Below are positions 48,360 to 57,568 of a stretch of 64,000 nucleotides of DNA, piece by piece. The stretch lies in NCBI RefSeq assembly GCF_003350925.1, contig NZ_KZ857180.1, forward strand, positions 1 through 64,000, given 5' to 3'. The translations under genes and the position numbers were made by a program. Source of the DNA: Dyella tabacisoli (GTDB lineage: Bacteria > Pseudomonadota > Gammaproteobacteria > Xanthomonadales > Rhodanobacteraceae). A model generated the notes under the pieces. It saw only the letters and a program-made list of their open reading frames with translations. It had not been told where the DNA came from and made no database searches. The stretch's first letter is position 1, and every line of letters starts with the position of its first letter.

Positions 48360-50246
48360 ATGAAGCTTCGAACCATCCAGCGTTGCACCTTGGCTGTCGC
48401 CATGGCGATGGCCCTACCCGTCGCGTTTGCCGCAGGCGGCCCATCAGCCATGAAGTACGACCACGTCTCGACCCATGCCAAGTCCGCTGGCTATGACCGT
48501 TTCATCGTCACCTATCGCGACGACGTTGTCGCAGCCAAGACCCCTGCTACGGTCGTGCAGGACATCACTGTCGCATTGAATCGCAGCGGCATCGCAGCCA
48601 GCCAGGCGGGTACGCCCACCGTCGCTGTGCGCTATATGCGCAAGCTGGCCACCGGTGCCGAGCTGGTTCGTACCGGACGCAAGCTCAACTCAACTGAAGC
48701 GAATGCGCTGATGCAGCAACTCGCGACCAATCCCGCCGTGCTGTATGTCGAGCCGGATACCTTGATGAAGGCGATCAGCGACACGGCGACGCCGATCGTG
48801 CCGAACGATCCGCTCTTCACCAAGTATCAGTGGCATATGCGTCCAGGTAACGGTGCCATGGAAACTATTGGCAAGGACACTGCCGCCTATGCCAATCGGG
48901 GCGGCAGCAATGCGTCGATGGCCTGGAACCTGAGCGAAGGCAAAGGCACGGTCGTTGCCGTGCTCGACACCGGCATCACCCTGCATCCCGATCTGGACAC
49001 CTCGCTAACCGATGCCGGCTACGACTTCATCATCGACAAGGATATCTCCGGCCGCGATACCGATGGCCGTGTGCCTGGCGGCTGGGACACTGGCGATGAC
49101 TGCAAGGAGGAAGACGACCCTAGCAGTTGGCACGGCACCCACGTCGCCGGCACTATCGCCGAGCTGACCAACAACGAGGTCGGCATGGCCGGTGTAGCGC
49201 CAAAGGCGAAGGTACTGCCGGTACGAGTACTCGGCCATTGCGGCGGCTACCGCTCCGACATCGCTGATGCCATCGTATGGGCTTCCGGTGGTGATGTTGA
49301 GGGCGTACCTGCCAACCAGCACCCGGCCCAAGTCATGAACATGAGCCTTGGCGGAGGCGGCGCTTGCGCCGCCGACAGTGTCTACGGCAAAGCCATTGCC
49401 GGCGCAAACAGTCGCGGCACCAGCGTGGTGGTAGCCGCAGGCAACAGCAATGCCGACGCCAGAAACTTCAGCCCAGCCAGTTGCCCCGGCGTAATCAACG
49501 TGGCCGCCAATGGCATTACCGGCAAGCGTGCGTTCTACTCCAACTACGGCAGCAGCATCACCCTGTCGGCGCCGGGCGGTGGCGTCTATGCCAACGACGG
49601 CAGTGGCGGTGCCAGGGTCGATGCCGGCTGGGTTTGGTCCACTACCAATACCGGCACGACCGTACCCGCTGACCCAGCTTACGGAGGCGCCCCTTTCGCC
49701 GGCACCTCCATGGCCGCACCGCATGTGGCCGGCGTCGTAGCGTTGATGGTCAGTGCGCGCAAGGACGCAGAACTAACCGCGCTGACCCCAGCCGAGGTGC
49801 GTACCGCACTGACCAGCAGCGCAAGAGCATTCCCAAGCAGGCCAGACCAGGTGATCGGTGCAGGTATCGTCGATGCTCATGCAGCAGTACAGAAGGCTAT
49901 TGATGGCAACACTACCCTGCTGCCCACTCCACTGAGCAACGGTGTGTTGATCGCCAATCTGTCCGGCGCGGCCGGCGATACCCTGCTCTACTCGATCGAC
50001 GTACCCGCCGACGCGACCCGGCTCAATCTGCGCACCCTTGGCGGCACCGGCGATGTCTCGCTGTTTATCAAACACGGCGAAGAGCCGGTGGCGGATGGCG
50101 CCAACGCTGATTTCCGCTCGGTCAAGCCAGGCAATAGCGAATCGGTAGTTATCGGCAAACCCGCCGCTGGCATCTGGTATTTGCGTGTGACCGGCGTGAA
50201 GGATTTCAGCAAGGTCTCAATCATCGGCAGCTACAAGGCGCCGTAA
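48360..50246 (+). CDS. Exported subtilisin-like serine protease (S8)
   Basis: 628 residues. Signal peptide (about 1-25), an inhibitor I9-like propeptide (about 47-138), then the peptidase with catalytic Asp203 (VAVLDTGI), His258 (WHGTHVAGT) and Ser450 (GTSMAAPHVAG), with the oxyanion-hole Asn in AAGNSN. A C-terminal PPC domain (about 530-625, LYSIDVPADATRLNLRTLGGTGDVSLFIKHG) is typical of proteases secreted by the type II pathway and is often cleaved off. It lies 102 bases after the adhesin gene and might process it or act outside the cell; that is inference. A terminator follows. Confidence 0.95.
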   Translation: MKLRTIQRCTLAVAMAMALPVAFAAGGPSAMKYDHVSTHAKSAGYDRFIVTYRDDVVAAKTPATVVQDITVALNRSGIAASQAGTPTVAVRYMRKLATGAELVRTGRKLNSTEANALMQQLATNPAVLYVEPDTLMKAISDTATPIVPNDPLFTKYQWHMRPGNGAMETIGKDTAAYANRGGSNASMAWNLSEGKGTVVAVLDTGITLHPDLDTSLTDAGYDFIIDKDISGRDTDGRVPGGWDTGDDCKEEDDPSSWHGTHVAGTIAELTNNEVGMAGVAPKAKVLPVRVLGHCGGYRSDIADAIVWASGGDVEGVPANQHPAQVMNMSLGGGGACAADSVYGKAIAGANSRGTSVVVAAGNSNADARNFSPASCPGVINVAANGITGKRAFYSNYGSSITLSAPGGGVYANDGSGGARVDAGWVWSTTNTGTTVPADPAYGGAPFAGTSMAAPHVAGVVALMVSARKDAELTALTPAEVRTALTSSARAFPSRPDQVIGAGIVDAHAAVQKAIDGNTTLLPTPLSNGVLIANLSGAAGDTLLYSIDVPADATRLNLRTLGGTGDVSLFIKHGEEPVADGANADFRSVKPGNSESVVIGKPAAGIWYLRVTGVKDFSKVSIIGSYKAP

Positions 50247-50265
50247 GCGCAGCGTCCGTCGGTGT

Positions 50266-50299
50266 AGCCCCGGCCATCGTGCCGGGGCTCTCTTCTTTT
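50266..50299 (+). terminator. Intrinsic terminator after the S8 protease gene
   Basis: AGCCCCGGC and GCCGGGGCT form a 9-bp perfect stem with a 6-base loop, followed by CTCTTCTTTT. Confidence 0.85.
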
Positions 50300-50346
50300 C
50301 GTTGGCTGACGTCTTGCTCAGCCGCGCCGACTCGCACCGATGGCCA

Positions 50347-50886
50347 TCAGCCGGCGACGTCAACCTGTTCCAGCGCTACCGCAACAGCGTGGATCACCGC
50401 GGCGATACGTGCCGCACTTTGAATCGGCTGCGCCGACAGGCCATGCTTGCGCAAGGTCTTTTCATGCGACTCCAGGCACATGCCGCAGCCGTTGATCGCC
50501 GATACCGCCAGCGAGGCCAATTCGAAATCGACCTTGTCGCCACCAGGGTTGGACATCGCATTCATACGCAAGCCGGCGCGCAAGGTACCGTATTCGGCAT
50601 CGCCGACCAGATGCAAAAAACGATAGTAAATATTGTTCATGCCCATGATGGCGGCGGCGACGCGGGCACCATTCAATTCTTCCGCATTGGCATGCTTGGC
50701 GGCTTCTTCGGCGATCGCCGCGGTCAGCGGTTTGTAACGCGACGCAATAGCCGAAGCGAGCGCGATCACGGCGATCTGTTTCTGGTTGAGACCGGGCGCG
50801 CCACCTTCGCTCAAGACGGACTCAAGATTGAGACGCAGATCTTTGGCGTACTCAGGTAGTTGGCTCTTCAGGTCAGCAAGGCTCAT
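50347..50886 (-). CDS. ahpD: Alkyl hydroperoxidase AhpD (carboxymuconolactone decarboxylase family)
   Basis: 179 residues. The CMD domain carries the redox motif GCGMCLESH (about 131-139), that is ExxxCxxCxxxH in its AhpD form, and the helical pattern [17 protein letters not shown]. AhpD can reduce AhpC through a lipoylated partner in place of AhpF. ATG at 50886 follows GAGGTG. It lies 145 bases downstream of ahpC on the same strand, so the two are likely one operon. No ahpF is seen nearby, which supports AhpD as the AhpC reductant here. Confidence 0.93.
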   Translation of the reverse strand: MSLADLKSQLPEYAKDLRLNLESVLSEGGAPGLNQKQIAVIALASAIASRYKPLTAAIAEEAAKHANAEELNGARVAAAIMGMNNIYYRFLHLVGDAEYGTLRAGLRMNAMSNPGGDKVDFELASLAVSAINGCGMCLESHEKTLRKHGLSAQPIQSAARIAAVIHAVAVALEQVDVAG

Positions 50887-51031
50887 GGGGCACCTCATTA
50901 AATTCTGGGCAAAAAAAACCGACGGCGAAGCGGGCTTCGCCGCCGGTGGAAGTACCGCGCGCCTAGAGCTGGTTAAAAGTCTCTAGAGGGAGGGGGAGGC
51001 AACGCGCGGTCGGGCAAGGCAAAGCTATTAA

Positions 51032-51577
51032 TCAGGCAACGTGCAGGGTCTCTTCACCCTTGTGCCAGTTGCACGGGCACAGCTCGTCGGTCTGCAGGGC
51101 GTCAAGTACGCGCAGCACTTCCTGCGGGTTACGGCCGACCGAACCATCGGTGACGTAGACGAAGCGGATGATGCCTTCGGGATCGACCAGGAACGAAGCA
51201 CGCTGTGCAACGCCTTCGCGGTCATTGGTCTTGATGCCCAGCGCCGTGATGAGATCCTTGTTGATGTCGGCAAGCATGGGGAACGGCAGGTCGCGCAGAT
51301 CCTTGTGGTCTTTGCGCCATGCCAAGTGCACGAACTCGGAATCGGTGCTGGCGGCGAGAATCTGGCAATCGCGATCGGCGAACTGCGAGTTCAGATCGGC
51401 AAAACCCTTGATCTCGGTCGGGCAGACGAAGGTGAAATCCTTCGGGTAGAAGAACACCAACAGCCACTTGTTCTTGTAGGTATCGTTGGTGATCGGAAAG
51501 AACGCTTTCTCAAGGCTCTCGATCGAAACGGTCGCGGTGAGGTTGAAGTGCGGAAACTTGTCGCCAATGGTCAACAT
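51032..51577 (-). CDS. ahpC: Peroxiredoxin AhpC
   Basis: 181 residues, typical two-Cys peroxiredoxin. Peroxidatic Cys52 in DFTFVCPTEI, and a C-terminal LCPCNWHKGEE with Cys167 and Cys169 supplying the resolving cysteine. It reduces hydrogen peroxide, alkyl peroxides and peroxynitrite. ATG at 51577 follows AGGAGAG; the longer frame to 51688 crosses the promoter region. Divergent from oxyR across a region with an inverted repeat, so OxyR control is expected. Confidence 0.96.
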   Translation of the reverse strand: MLTIGDKFPHFNLTATVSIESLEKAFFPITNDTYKNKWLLVFFYPKDFTFVCPTEIKGFADLNSQFADRDCQILAASTDSEFVHLAWRKDHKDLRDLPFPMLADINKDLITALGIKTNDREGVAQRASFLVDPEGIIRFVYVTDGSVGRNPQEVLRVLDALQTDELCPCNWHKGEETLHVA

Positions 51578-51697
51578 GCTGATCTCTCCTGGTGGCTTGG
51601 GAATAACAAACGGCAAAGGTTTGCTGAATAGGGTTCGCGCCGCGTACGGCACGTGTTGAACCGCAGAGATTACGCAGCCGGGACGCATTGTTCAAAT

Positions 51698-51718
51698 TGA
51701 TTGTTACCATCACAATCA
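51698..51718. promoter_or_regulatory. Inverted repeat in the ahpC-oxyR divergent promoter region
   Basis: TGATTGT-N7-ACAATCA, a perfect 7-base inverted repeat with a 7-base spacer containing the LysR-type T-N11-A pattern. It lies 121 bases upstream of ahpC and 55 bases upstream of oxyR, placed to control both genes. OxyR is the obvious candidate to bind here; this is inferred from position, as the sequence differs from the enteric ATAG-N7-CTAT form. Confidence 0.6.
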
Positions 51719-51772
51719 TTGACGCCGCCTATCGAATGATATGACCAAGCCGAATCTCATGGATCTGCGACT

Positions 51773-52726
51773 ATGAACCTACGCGACCTGCATTACCTCG
51801 TGGCTTTGGCCGAGCATCGCCATTTCGGTCGTGCCGCCGAAGCCAGCTTTGTCAGCCAGCCCACCCTCTCGACCCAGATCAAGAAACTGGAAGACGAGTT
51901 GGGCGTGGCCCTGGTCGAGCGCACCCCGCGCAAAGTGCTGTTGACCGAGACCGGTCGTGAAATCGCCCGGCGCGCACGCGGCGTGTTGGCCGAGATCGAC
52001 GAGATCAAGGCCATCGCTCAACGCACTCGCGACCCGGAGTCCGGCACGTTGCGGCTGGGTATTTTCCCCACGCTCGGCCCTTATCTACTACCGCATCTGG
52101 TTCCTTTGGTACGCAACCGCTATCCGCGCCTGGAACTGCTCCTGGTGGAGGATAAAACCGAGCAGGTCATCAGAATGCTGCGCGAAGGCTCGCTGGACGT
52201 CGGCATCCTTGCGCTGCCCCTGCACGAAGACAGCCTGATTACCGAATTTCTATTCGAGGAGCCCTTCGTACTGGCCGTTCCTGATAGCCACCCGCTGGTG
52301 CACCTGAAACATCGCCTGAAGCTCAGCGACCTGGAAGACGAAAGCCTGCTGCTGCTTGAGGATGGTCACTGCATGCGCGATCAGGCGCTGGAGGTCTGCC
52401 AGCTCGCAGGCGCCGGGGAGAAATCGGGCTTTCGTGCCACCAGCCTGGAAACGCTGCGCCAGATGGTAGCCGCGAACGTGGGCATCACTCTGCTGCCGAC
52501 CCTGGCAATCAAGCCGCCGATGTCACGCACCGACAACGTCCATCTGATCGAATTCTCCGGGCATGCGCCGAGCCGTCGCATCGCGCTGGTATGGCGCAAA
52601 AGCTCATCCATGAATAGCTTCCTCAAAGGCATGGCCGAGGTCTTTCGCGGCCTGCCACCGGATCTATTGACCCCAGGCACGACCGTGACCAAGATCCCGG
52701 CGCGACAGAAGGCGGCGAGCAAGTGA
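51773..52726 (+). CDS. oxyR: Hydrogen-peroxide sensor OxyR (LysR family)
   Basis: 317 residues. N-terminal LysR winged helix (about 1-60, MNLRDLHYLVALAEHRHFGR) and effector domain. The redox pair is explicit: Cys200 and Cys209 in GHCMRDQALEVC, matching Cys199 and Cys208 of E. coli OxyR with the same eight-residue spacing. Peroxide forms a disulfide between them and turns on detoxification genes. Divergent from ahpC, the usual target. A C-terminal basic tail of about 15 residues (TKIPARQKAASK) extends past the common end. Confidence 0.96.
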   Translation: MNLRDLHYLVALAEHRHFGRAAEASFVSQPTLSTQIKKLEDELGVALVERTPRKVLLTETGREIARRARGVLAEIDEIKAIAQRTRDPESGTLRLGIFPTLGPYLLPHLVPLVRNRYPRLELLLVEDKTEQVIRMLREGSLDVGILALPLHEDSLITEFLFEEPFVLAVPDSHPLVHLKHRLKLSDLEDESLLLLEDGHCMRDQALEVCQLAGAGEKSGFRATSLETLRQMVAANVGITLLPTLAIKPPMSRTDNVHLIEFSGHAPSRRIALVWRKSSSMNSFLKGMAEVFRGLPPDLLTPGTTVTKIPARQKAASK

Positions 52727-52775
52727 ACCTACTCGCCGGCTACCCCATCCATCGCAACAAGACTTACTGAGCGCT

Positions 52776-53375
52776 ATGCAACGACTGCTCACTGCCGCAC
52801 TCGTACTTCTGCTTGCCCTGGGTGCGCTGCACTGGTGGCAGCACCGCTCGCTGACGCAGACGCCAGGCGTACTCGCGCCGAACATTCCCGAACAAGTGAA
52901 TCTGGACGACGGCACGAAATTGCAGCGCGGCGACGTCACCTTGCTCACGCGCGCGCATATGGAACTGACCGCCCGCCTGCTCTCGCGCGAGGATTATTCC
53001 TTCGATGCCGGCGCGACGCTGGCCCCGATGGATTTCGCCCTGGGCTGGGGCCGCATGTCCGACAGCGAAGTGTTGGCGAAAATCAGCATCAGCCAATCCA
53101 ACCGCTTCTACTACTGGCATGTCGACGACTTTCCGATACCGCGCCGTGAAATCGAAACCTCCAGCGCCAACATGCACCTGATTCCCGCCGATGAGAATGT
53201 GCGCCGATCACTGGAACACATGCGACCCGGACAACTAGTGCACCTGCAAGGTTTTCTAGTCGATGCCAGCCGCCCTGACGGCTGGCAGTGGCACACCTCG
53301 ATGACCCGCGACGACACCGGCAACGGCGCCTGCGAACTGTTCTATGTGGAGGCCGCCGAGTCGAGCGCTCGCTAA
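52776..53375 (+). CDS. Membrane-anchored periplasmic protein, unknown function
   Basis: 199 residues. One N-terminal hydrophobic segment (about 4-19, LLTAALVLLLALGALHWW) acts as signal anchor. The conserved-looking core contains DFALGWGRMSD, SISQSNRFYYW, PIPRREIETSSANMHLIPAD (about 120-140) and GACELFYVE near the end. I recall this pattern from uncharacterised proteins in Pseudomonas and xanthomonads but know no function. No catalytic motif is apparent. It starts 49 bases after oxyR and may belong to its transcript; convergent with msrA. Confidence 0.78.
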   Translation: MQRLLTAALVLLLALGALHWWQHRSLTQTPGVLAPNIPEQVNLDDGTKLQRGDVTLLTRAHMELTARLLSREDYSFDAGATLAPMDFALGWGRMSDSEVLAKISISQSNRFYYWHVDDFPIPRREIETSSANMHLIPADENVRRSLEHMRPGQLVHLQGFLVDASRPDGWQWHTSMTRDDTGNGACELFYVEAAESSAR

Positions 53376-53376
53376 G

Positions 53377-54030
53377 CTAGCCCGGCGACAAACCGATCGG
53401 GCAGCTCACCCCGGTGCCGCCCAGGCCGCAATAGCCATCGACATGCTTGGACAAATATTGCTGGTGCTCGTCTTCGGCAAAGTAAAACGGTCCGGCCATC
53501 GTCATCTCCGTCGTGATGGCGCCGTAGCCGGCACGATCAAGCTCCGCCTGGTAGCACCCGGCCGAAGCCTCGACCACGGCAAGCTGATCTGCACTGGACG
53601 TATAGATGGCTGAACGATACTGAGTACCCGTGTCGTTGCCCTGCCGCATGCCCTGAGTGGGGTCGTGACTTTCCCAGAAAATGCGCAGCAAGGTATCGAG
53701 ACTGACCTGTTGCGGATCGTAGACCACCCGAACCACCTCGGCATGACCGGTCTGACCCGAGCAAACTTCGCGATAGCTTGGGTTGGGCGTGTAGCCGCCG
53801 GCATAACCGACGGCGGTCGTCAGCACACCCGGCAAACTCCAGAATTTACGCTCGGCACCCCAGAAACAGCCCATGCCCAGCAACAGCGTCTCGCTGCCGG
53901 GAAAGGCATCGGCCAGCAATGACCGTCCATGCACGTGATGAGGGTGTGCCGCCTTAATCGGCGTATCGCGCCCTGGCAAGGCATCTTCAGGACGCGTCAT
54001 ACGTTGTTTCCAAGCGCCAATACCAAGCAT
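53377..54030 (-). CDS. msrA: Peptide-methionine (S)-S-oxide reductase MsrA
   Basis: 217 residues. It repairs methionine S-sulfoxide in proteins. The catalytic Cys55 lies in GCFWGAE, with [26 protein letters not shown] and [23 protein letters not shown] following, and C-terminal YCGLGG-x3-SC cysteines for recycling. The long N-terminus ([12 protein letters not shown]) matches the enterobacterial long form, supporting the start at 54030; Met11 is an alternative. Together with ahpC, ahpD and oxyR it makes this an oxidative-defence block. Confidence 0.95.
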   Translation of the reverse strand: MLGIGAWKQRMTRPEDALPGRDTPIKAAHPHHVHGRSLLADAFPGSETLLLGMGCFWGAERKFWSLPGVLTTAVGYAGGYTPNPSYREVCSGQTGHAEVVRVVYDPQQVSLDTLLRIFWESHDPTQGMRQGNDTGTQYRSAIYTSSADQLAVVEASAGCYQAELDRAGYGAITTEMTMAGPFYFAEDEHQQYLSKHVDGYCGLGGTGVSCPIGLSPG

Positions 54031-54122
54031 GTGCCGTCTCCCGCCTGCAATTCATAACGCCTGAGAAATGGGGACTCGAACCGGCCGGCACAAGATCGCC
54101 CGGTTCACTATCGCCCGGCATG

Positions 54123-54641
54123 TCAATACTGCAGCAAGGCCTGCAAGGGTAGGTCGCTATGCCAACGGCTACGCCCTTGCAGAGCAGCCAGCTCAATCAG
54201 CACGCTGGCACCGACCAGGACGCCGCCCAGTTTGCCGATCAACGTGCGCCCCGCCGCCAGCGTGCCACCCGTGGCCAGCACATCGTCGACCAGCAGCACC
54301 CGCTCACCCGGCTTTAAAGCATCGCTGCGGGCTTCCAGTCGATCGGTGCCGTATTCCAGCGCGTAATCCACCGCGATCACCGGCGGCGGCAACTTGTTCG
54401 GCTTGCGTAGCGGCACAAAGCCGGCGTGCAGTTTCTGCGCCAGCGCCGCGCCAAAAATAAAACCGCGCGACTCGATACCGCATACCGCCTGTACGCTACT
54501 GCCCTGCCAAGGCTCAGCCATCGCGTCGATACAACGGGCAAACCCGCCGGCATCGGCAAGCAACGGCGTGATGTCGCGAAATACGACGCCAAGCTTGGGG
54601 AAATCCGGCACGGCACGGATAAGCGCCTCGATCTGTTTCAT
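54123..54641 (-). CDS. apt: Adenine phosphoribosyltransferase
   Basis: 172 residues. Converts adenine and PRPP to AMP in purine salvage. N-terminal IRAVPDFPKLGVVFRDITPLL and the PRPP-binding motif RVLLVDDVLATGGTL (about 118-132) are diagnostic, as is the GIESRGFIFGAALA loop. Standard length. No clear partner gene; the msrA gene follows 92 bases downstream. Confidence 0.96.
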   Translation of the reverse strand: MKQIEALIRAVPDFPKLGVVFRDITPLLADAGGFARCIDAMAEPWQGSSVQAVCGIESRGFIFGAALAQKLHAGFVPLRKPNKLPPPVIAVDYALEYGTDRLEARSDALKPGERVLLVDDVLATGGTLAAGRTLIGKLGGVLVGASVLIELAALQGRSRWHSDLPLQALLQY

Positions 54642-54735
54642 GGCATCACTCGTTCATTCTTGGGATGACTGACTAAGCGGATCGGTGGAGGCCACGGAGA
54701 GACTTTGCACAGGCTCGGCCAGCGAAAGGGGCAAC

Positions 54736-55014
54736 CTAACCGCAGTCGAGTATTGATGGGGGCAAACCACCCTCGTGTTCGTTCAATACAGCGCGCGCTT
54801 CGACCAGTTGCAGCTCGACCCCACGCACCACCGCGTCCGCGGCCGCCTGACTCGATTCAGGCACCAACACCGCCACATAATCCAGCGCCGGCAATTGCCC
54901 AACCGCTCCGGTGAGGTACTCGCCGGAGATAAAAGCCGGAATGCCCTCGCGTTCCAGCGCATCCTTTACCAGATGGGCGTCGATCAGGGTTTCGGCTCGG
55001 TAGGCGATGCGCAT
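54736..55014 (-). CDS. DUF2007 domain protein (putative signal transducing protein)
   Basis: 92 residues. MRIAYRAETLIDAHLVKDALEREGIPAFISGEYL at the N-terminus is the DUF2007 pattern (a small alpha/beta fold related to PII-like regulators in annotation, function unproven). ATG at 55014 begins exactly at the domain; an upstream in-frame TTG at 55050 would add twelve residues with no support. Divergent from glnS, with 200 bases between. Confidence 0.8.
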   Translation of the reverse strand: MRIAYRAETLIDAHLVKDALEREGIPAFISGEYLTGAVGQLPALDYVAVLVPESSQAAADAVVRGVELQLVEARAVLNEHEGGLPPSILDCG

Positions 55015-55214
55015 GTCATGCACGCTAACGCCGATGCTGACGGTGGGCAAGCGCCGCAGCAGCTCACTTCGGTAATAAATCCCCGCAACGCATCGGCCCG
55101 GTCTCTTTCACCCAGGGAATACGCCCCACAAACTACGGATATTCGGGGTAACCGCAGCATCACCCGGACAGGGTAAACTTATGCGTTCTGCCCATGTGCA
55201 ACGAGCTTTACGCG

Positions 55215-57005
55215 ATGTCGACCGAAAAAACCGTAGCCGCGCCTGTCACTGCCACTTCGCCCGATGCGCCGAAGACCGATGTACAGAGGGCCGATGTACA
55301 AAGGGACTTCGTCCGCCAGATCATCCGCGACGACCTTGCTGCGGGCCGCCATCACGCCATCCGCACGCGCTTTCCGCCGGAGCCCAACGGCTATCTGCAC
55401 ATCGGTCACGCCAAGGCGATCTGCCTGAGCTTCGGCATCGCCGCCGAGTTCAAGGGCTGGTGCAACCTGCGCCTGGACGACACCAATCCGGGCAAAGAAG
55501 ACCCTGAGTTCGTCGAAGGCATCAAGGACGACGTGCGCTGGCTTGGCTACGAATGGCACGACCTGCGGCATGCCTCGGATTATTTCGACGTGTTCTACCG
55601 CGCAGCGATCAAGCTGATCGAAGACGGTCACGCCTATGTCGACGACCTCAGCGCCGATGAAATGCGCGAATATCGCGGCACGCTGACTACACCGGGCCGC
55701 CATTCGCCATATCGCGAACGCAGCGTGGAGGAAAACCTCGACTTGTTCCGCCGCATGCGGGCGGGCGAATTCGACGACGGCAGCAAAACCCTGCGCGCGA
55801 AGATCGACGTAACCTCCGGCAATATGAATATGCGCGATCCGGCGATCTATCGCATTCGCAAGGTGACCCACCAGAACACCGGCGATGCCTGGCCGATCTA
55901 CCCGATGTACGACTACGCGCATTGCTTGTCCGATGCGCTGGAAGGCATCACTCATTCGCTATGCACGCTGGAATTCGAAGATCACCGCCCTCTATATGAC
56001 TGGTTCGTCGACAAGGTCGACCTGCCCAATCATCCTGAGCTATGGCAGTCCCTGCACGATGCCGGCTTCGAAAGCGAGCCGGACAAGCCGCGACAAATCG
56101 AATTCTCTCGCCTCAACCTCAGCTACTGCATTACCAGCAAGCGCAAGCTGGCGCAGTTGGTCAACGAAAACCTCGTCGATGGCTGGGACGATCCGCGCAT
56201 GAATACGCTGCGCGGCCTGCGCCGTCGCGGCTTCACCCCGGCCGGCCTGCGCCTGCTGATCGAGCGCCTGGGCGTGAGCAAGCAAAACAGCGTGATCGAC
56301 TATGCGATTCTCGAAGGCTGTATCCGCGAAGATCTCGACGCCACCGCTGCACGTCGCATGGCCGTACTCGATCCATTGAAATTGGTCATCACCAATTTGC
56401 CGGCATCGCACGACGAAGCCCTGGTGTTTCCCAACCATCCCAAAGACGAGAGTTTCGGCACCCGCGAAGTACCCTTCGCGCCCGAGATCTGGATCGAACG
56501 CGAGGACTTCGCCGAAGTGCCGCCGAAGGGGTTCCATCGACTCAAGCCTGAGGGCGAAGTACGCCTGCGCGGCGTCGGCATCGTGAAGTGCGACGAGGTC
56601 ATCAAGGATGCCGATGGCAACGTGACCGAACTGCGCTGCAGCCTCGATCTCCAATCGCGCCATGGCATGCCCGGCGCAGACCGCAAGGTGAAGGGCACTA
56701 TTCACTGGGTTAGCGCCAAGCATGGCGTGGCCACCGAAATACGTTTGTACGACCGCTTGTTCAACGTGGCCGCACCCGACGACGAAAGCGACGGCAAAAG
56801 CTGGATCGAGCACATCAACCCTGACGCCAAGCGCACCGTACACGGCTGGCTTGAGCCCGCGGCGGCTCGGGTCGAGCCCGAACAGCGCTTCCAGTTCGAA
56901 CGGCTCGGCTATTTTGTCGCCGACCGCACCGATCATCGTGCCGAAGCCCCTGTCTTCAACCGTGCGGTTACGCTACGCGACACCTGGACTAAACAGGCAG
57001 GCTGA
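55215..57005 (+). CDS. glnS: Glutaminyl-tRNA synthetase
   Basis: 596 residues. Class I synthetase charging tRNA-Gln. The HIGH motif is in EPNGYLHIGHA (about 56-66), the second signature appears as ITSKRK (KMSKS-like), and the anticodon-binding beta domains fill the C-terminal third (EVRLRGVGIVKCDEV onward). ATG at 55215 (MSTEKT) is preferred over 55194; neither has a strong ribosome-binding site. Near residues 21-31 a short TDVQR/ADVQR duplication comes from a 12-base repeat (GATGTACA). The next gene overlaps the stop by one base. Confidence 0.96.
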   Translation: MSTEKTVAAPVTATSPDAPKTDVQRADVQRDFVRQIIRDDLAAGRHHAIRTRFPPEPNGYLHIGHAKAICLSFGIAAEFKGWCNLRLDDTNPGKEDPEFVEGIKDDVRWLGYEWHDLRHASDYFDVFYRAAIKLIEDGHAYVDDLSADEMREYRGTLTTPGRHSPYRERSVEENLDLFRRMRAGEFDDGSKTLRAKIDVTSGNMNMRDPAIYRIRKVTHQNTGDAWPIYPMYDYAHCLSDALEGITHSLCTLEFEDHRPLYDWFVDKVDLPNHPELWQSLHDAGFESEPDKPRQIEFSRLNLSYCITSKRKLAQLVNENLVDGWDDPRMNTLRGLRRRGFTPAGLRLLIERLGVSKQNSVIDYAILEGCIREDLDATAARRMAVLDPLKLVITNLPASHDEALVFPNHPKDESFGTREVPFAPEIWIEREDFAEVPPKGFHRLKPEGEVRLRGVGIVKCDEVIKDADGNVTELRCSLDLQSRHGMPGADRKVKGTIHWVSAKHGVATEIRLYDRLFNVAAPDDESDGKSWIEHINPDAKRTVHGWLEPAAARVEPEQRFQFERLGYFVADRTDHRAEAPVFNRAVTLRDTWTKQAG

Positions 57006-57568
57006 TGGGCATGTTGCCGCTGCAAATTCATCTCACCTTGCCGCCGTGGATCGGTGATGTCGCCGACACCAACAAACGCTATCTCACGGACGAAGAGCGC
57101 GTAGGCCTGGCGATTGAGCTGTCGCAGCACAATATTGCCCATGGCACCGGCGGCCCGTTTGGCGCGGCCGTGTTCGACGAACATGGCCGCTTGATCGCCG
57201 CCGCAGCCAACCGCGTGGTGCCGCAGACATGCTCCGTGGCGCACGCTGAGATGCTGGCCTATATGGCAGCGCAGCAACGACTGTCGCGCTACCGTCTCAA
57301 CGAATTGGGCGACCGCCATATTCTCGCCACCAGTTCGCAGCCGTGCTGCCAATGCTATGGCGCCACCGTATGGGCTGGTATTGACGAGCTGCTTATCGGC
57401 GCACGCGCCGAAGACGTAGAAGAGCTTACCGAGTTCGACGAAGGCCCCCTGCCGGCTGACTGGATCGGCGAATTGGAGCGCCGCGGCATTGCCGTGCGCC
57501 GCGACATTCTGCGTGACCGGGCACGCACGGTGCTGGCCGCCTATGGCGCGAGCGGGTCAACCTATTGA
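57005..57568 (+). CDS. Nucleoside/guanine deaminase-like protein (CDA fold)
   Basis: 187 residues. Zinc-dependent deaminase with the catalytic HAE motif (AHAEMLAYM, about 81-89) and PCCQC (about 111-115) as zinc ligands. The context GGPFGAAVFDEHGRLIA matches the cytidine/deoxycytidylate deaminase superfamily, closest in style to guanine deaminases or TadA-like nucleoside deaminases; the substrate cannot be fixed. The start overlaps the glnS stop (TGATG), and the stop overlaps the next start, suggesting a three-gene unit. Confidence 0.88.
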   Translation: MGMLPLQIHLTLPPWIGDVADTNKRYLTDEERVGLAIELSQHNIAHGTGGPFGAAVFDEHGRLIAAAANRVVPQTCSVAHAEMLAYMAAQQRLSRYRLNELGDRHILATSSQPCCQCYGATVWAGIDELLIGARAEDVEELTEFDEGPLPADWIGELERRGIAVRRDILRDRARTVLAAYGASGSTY

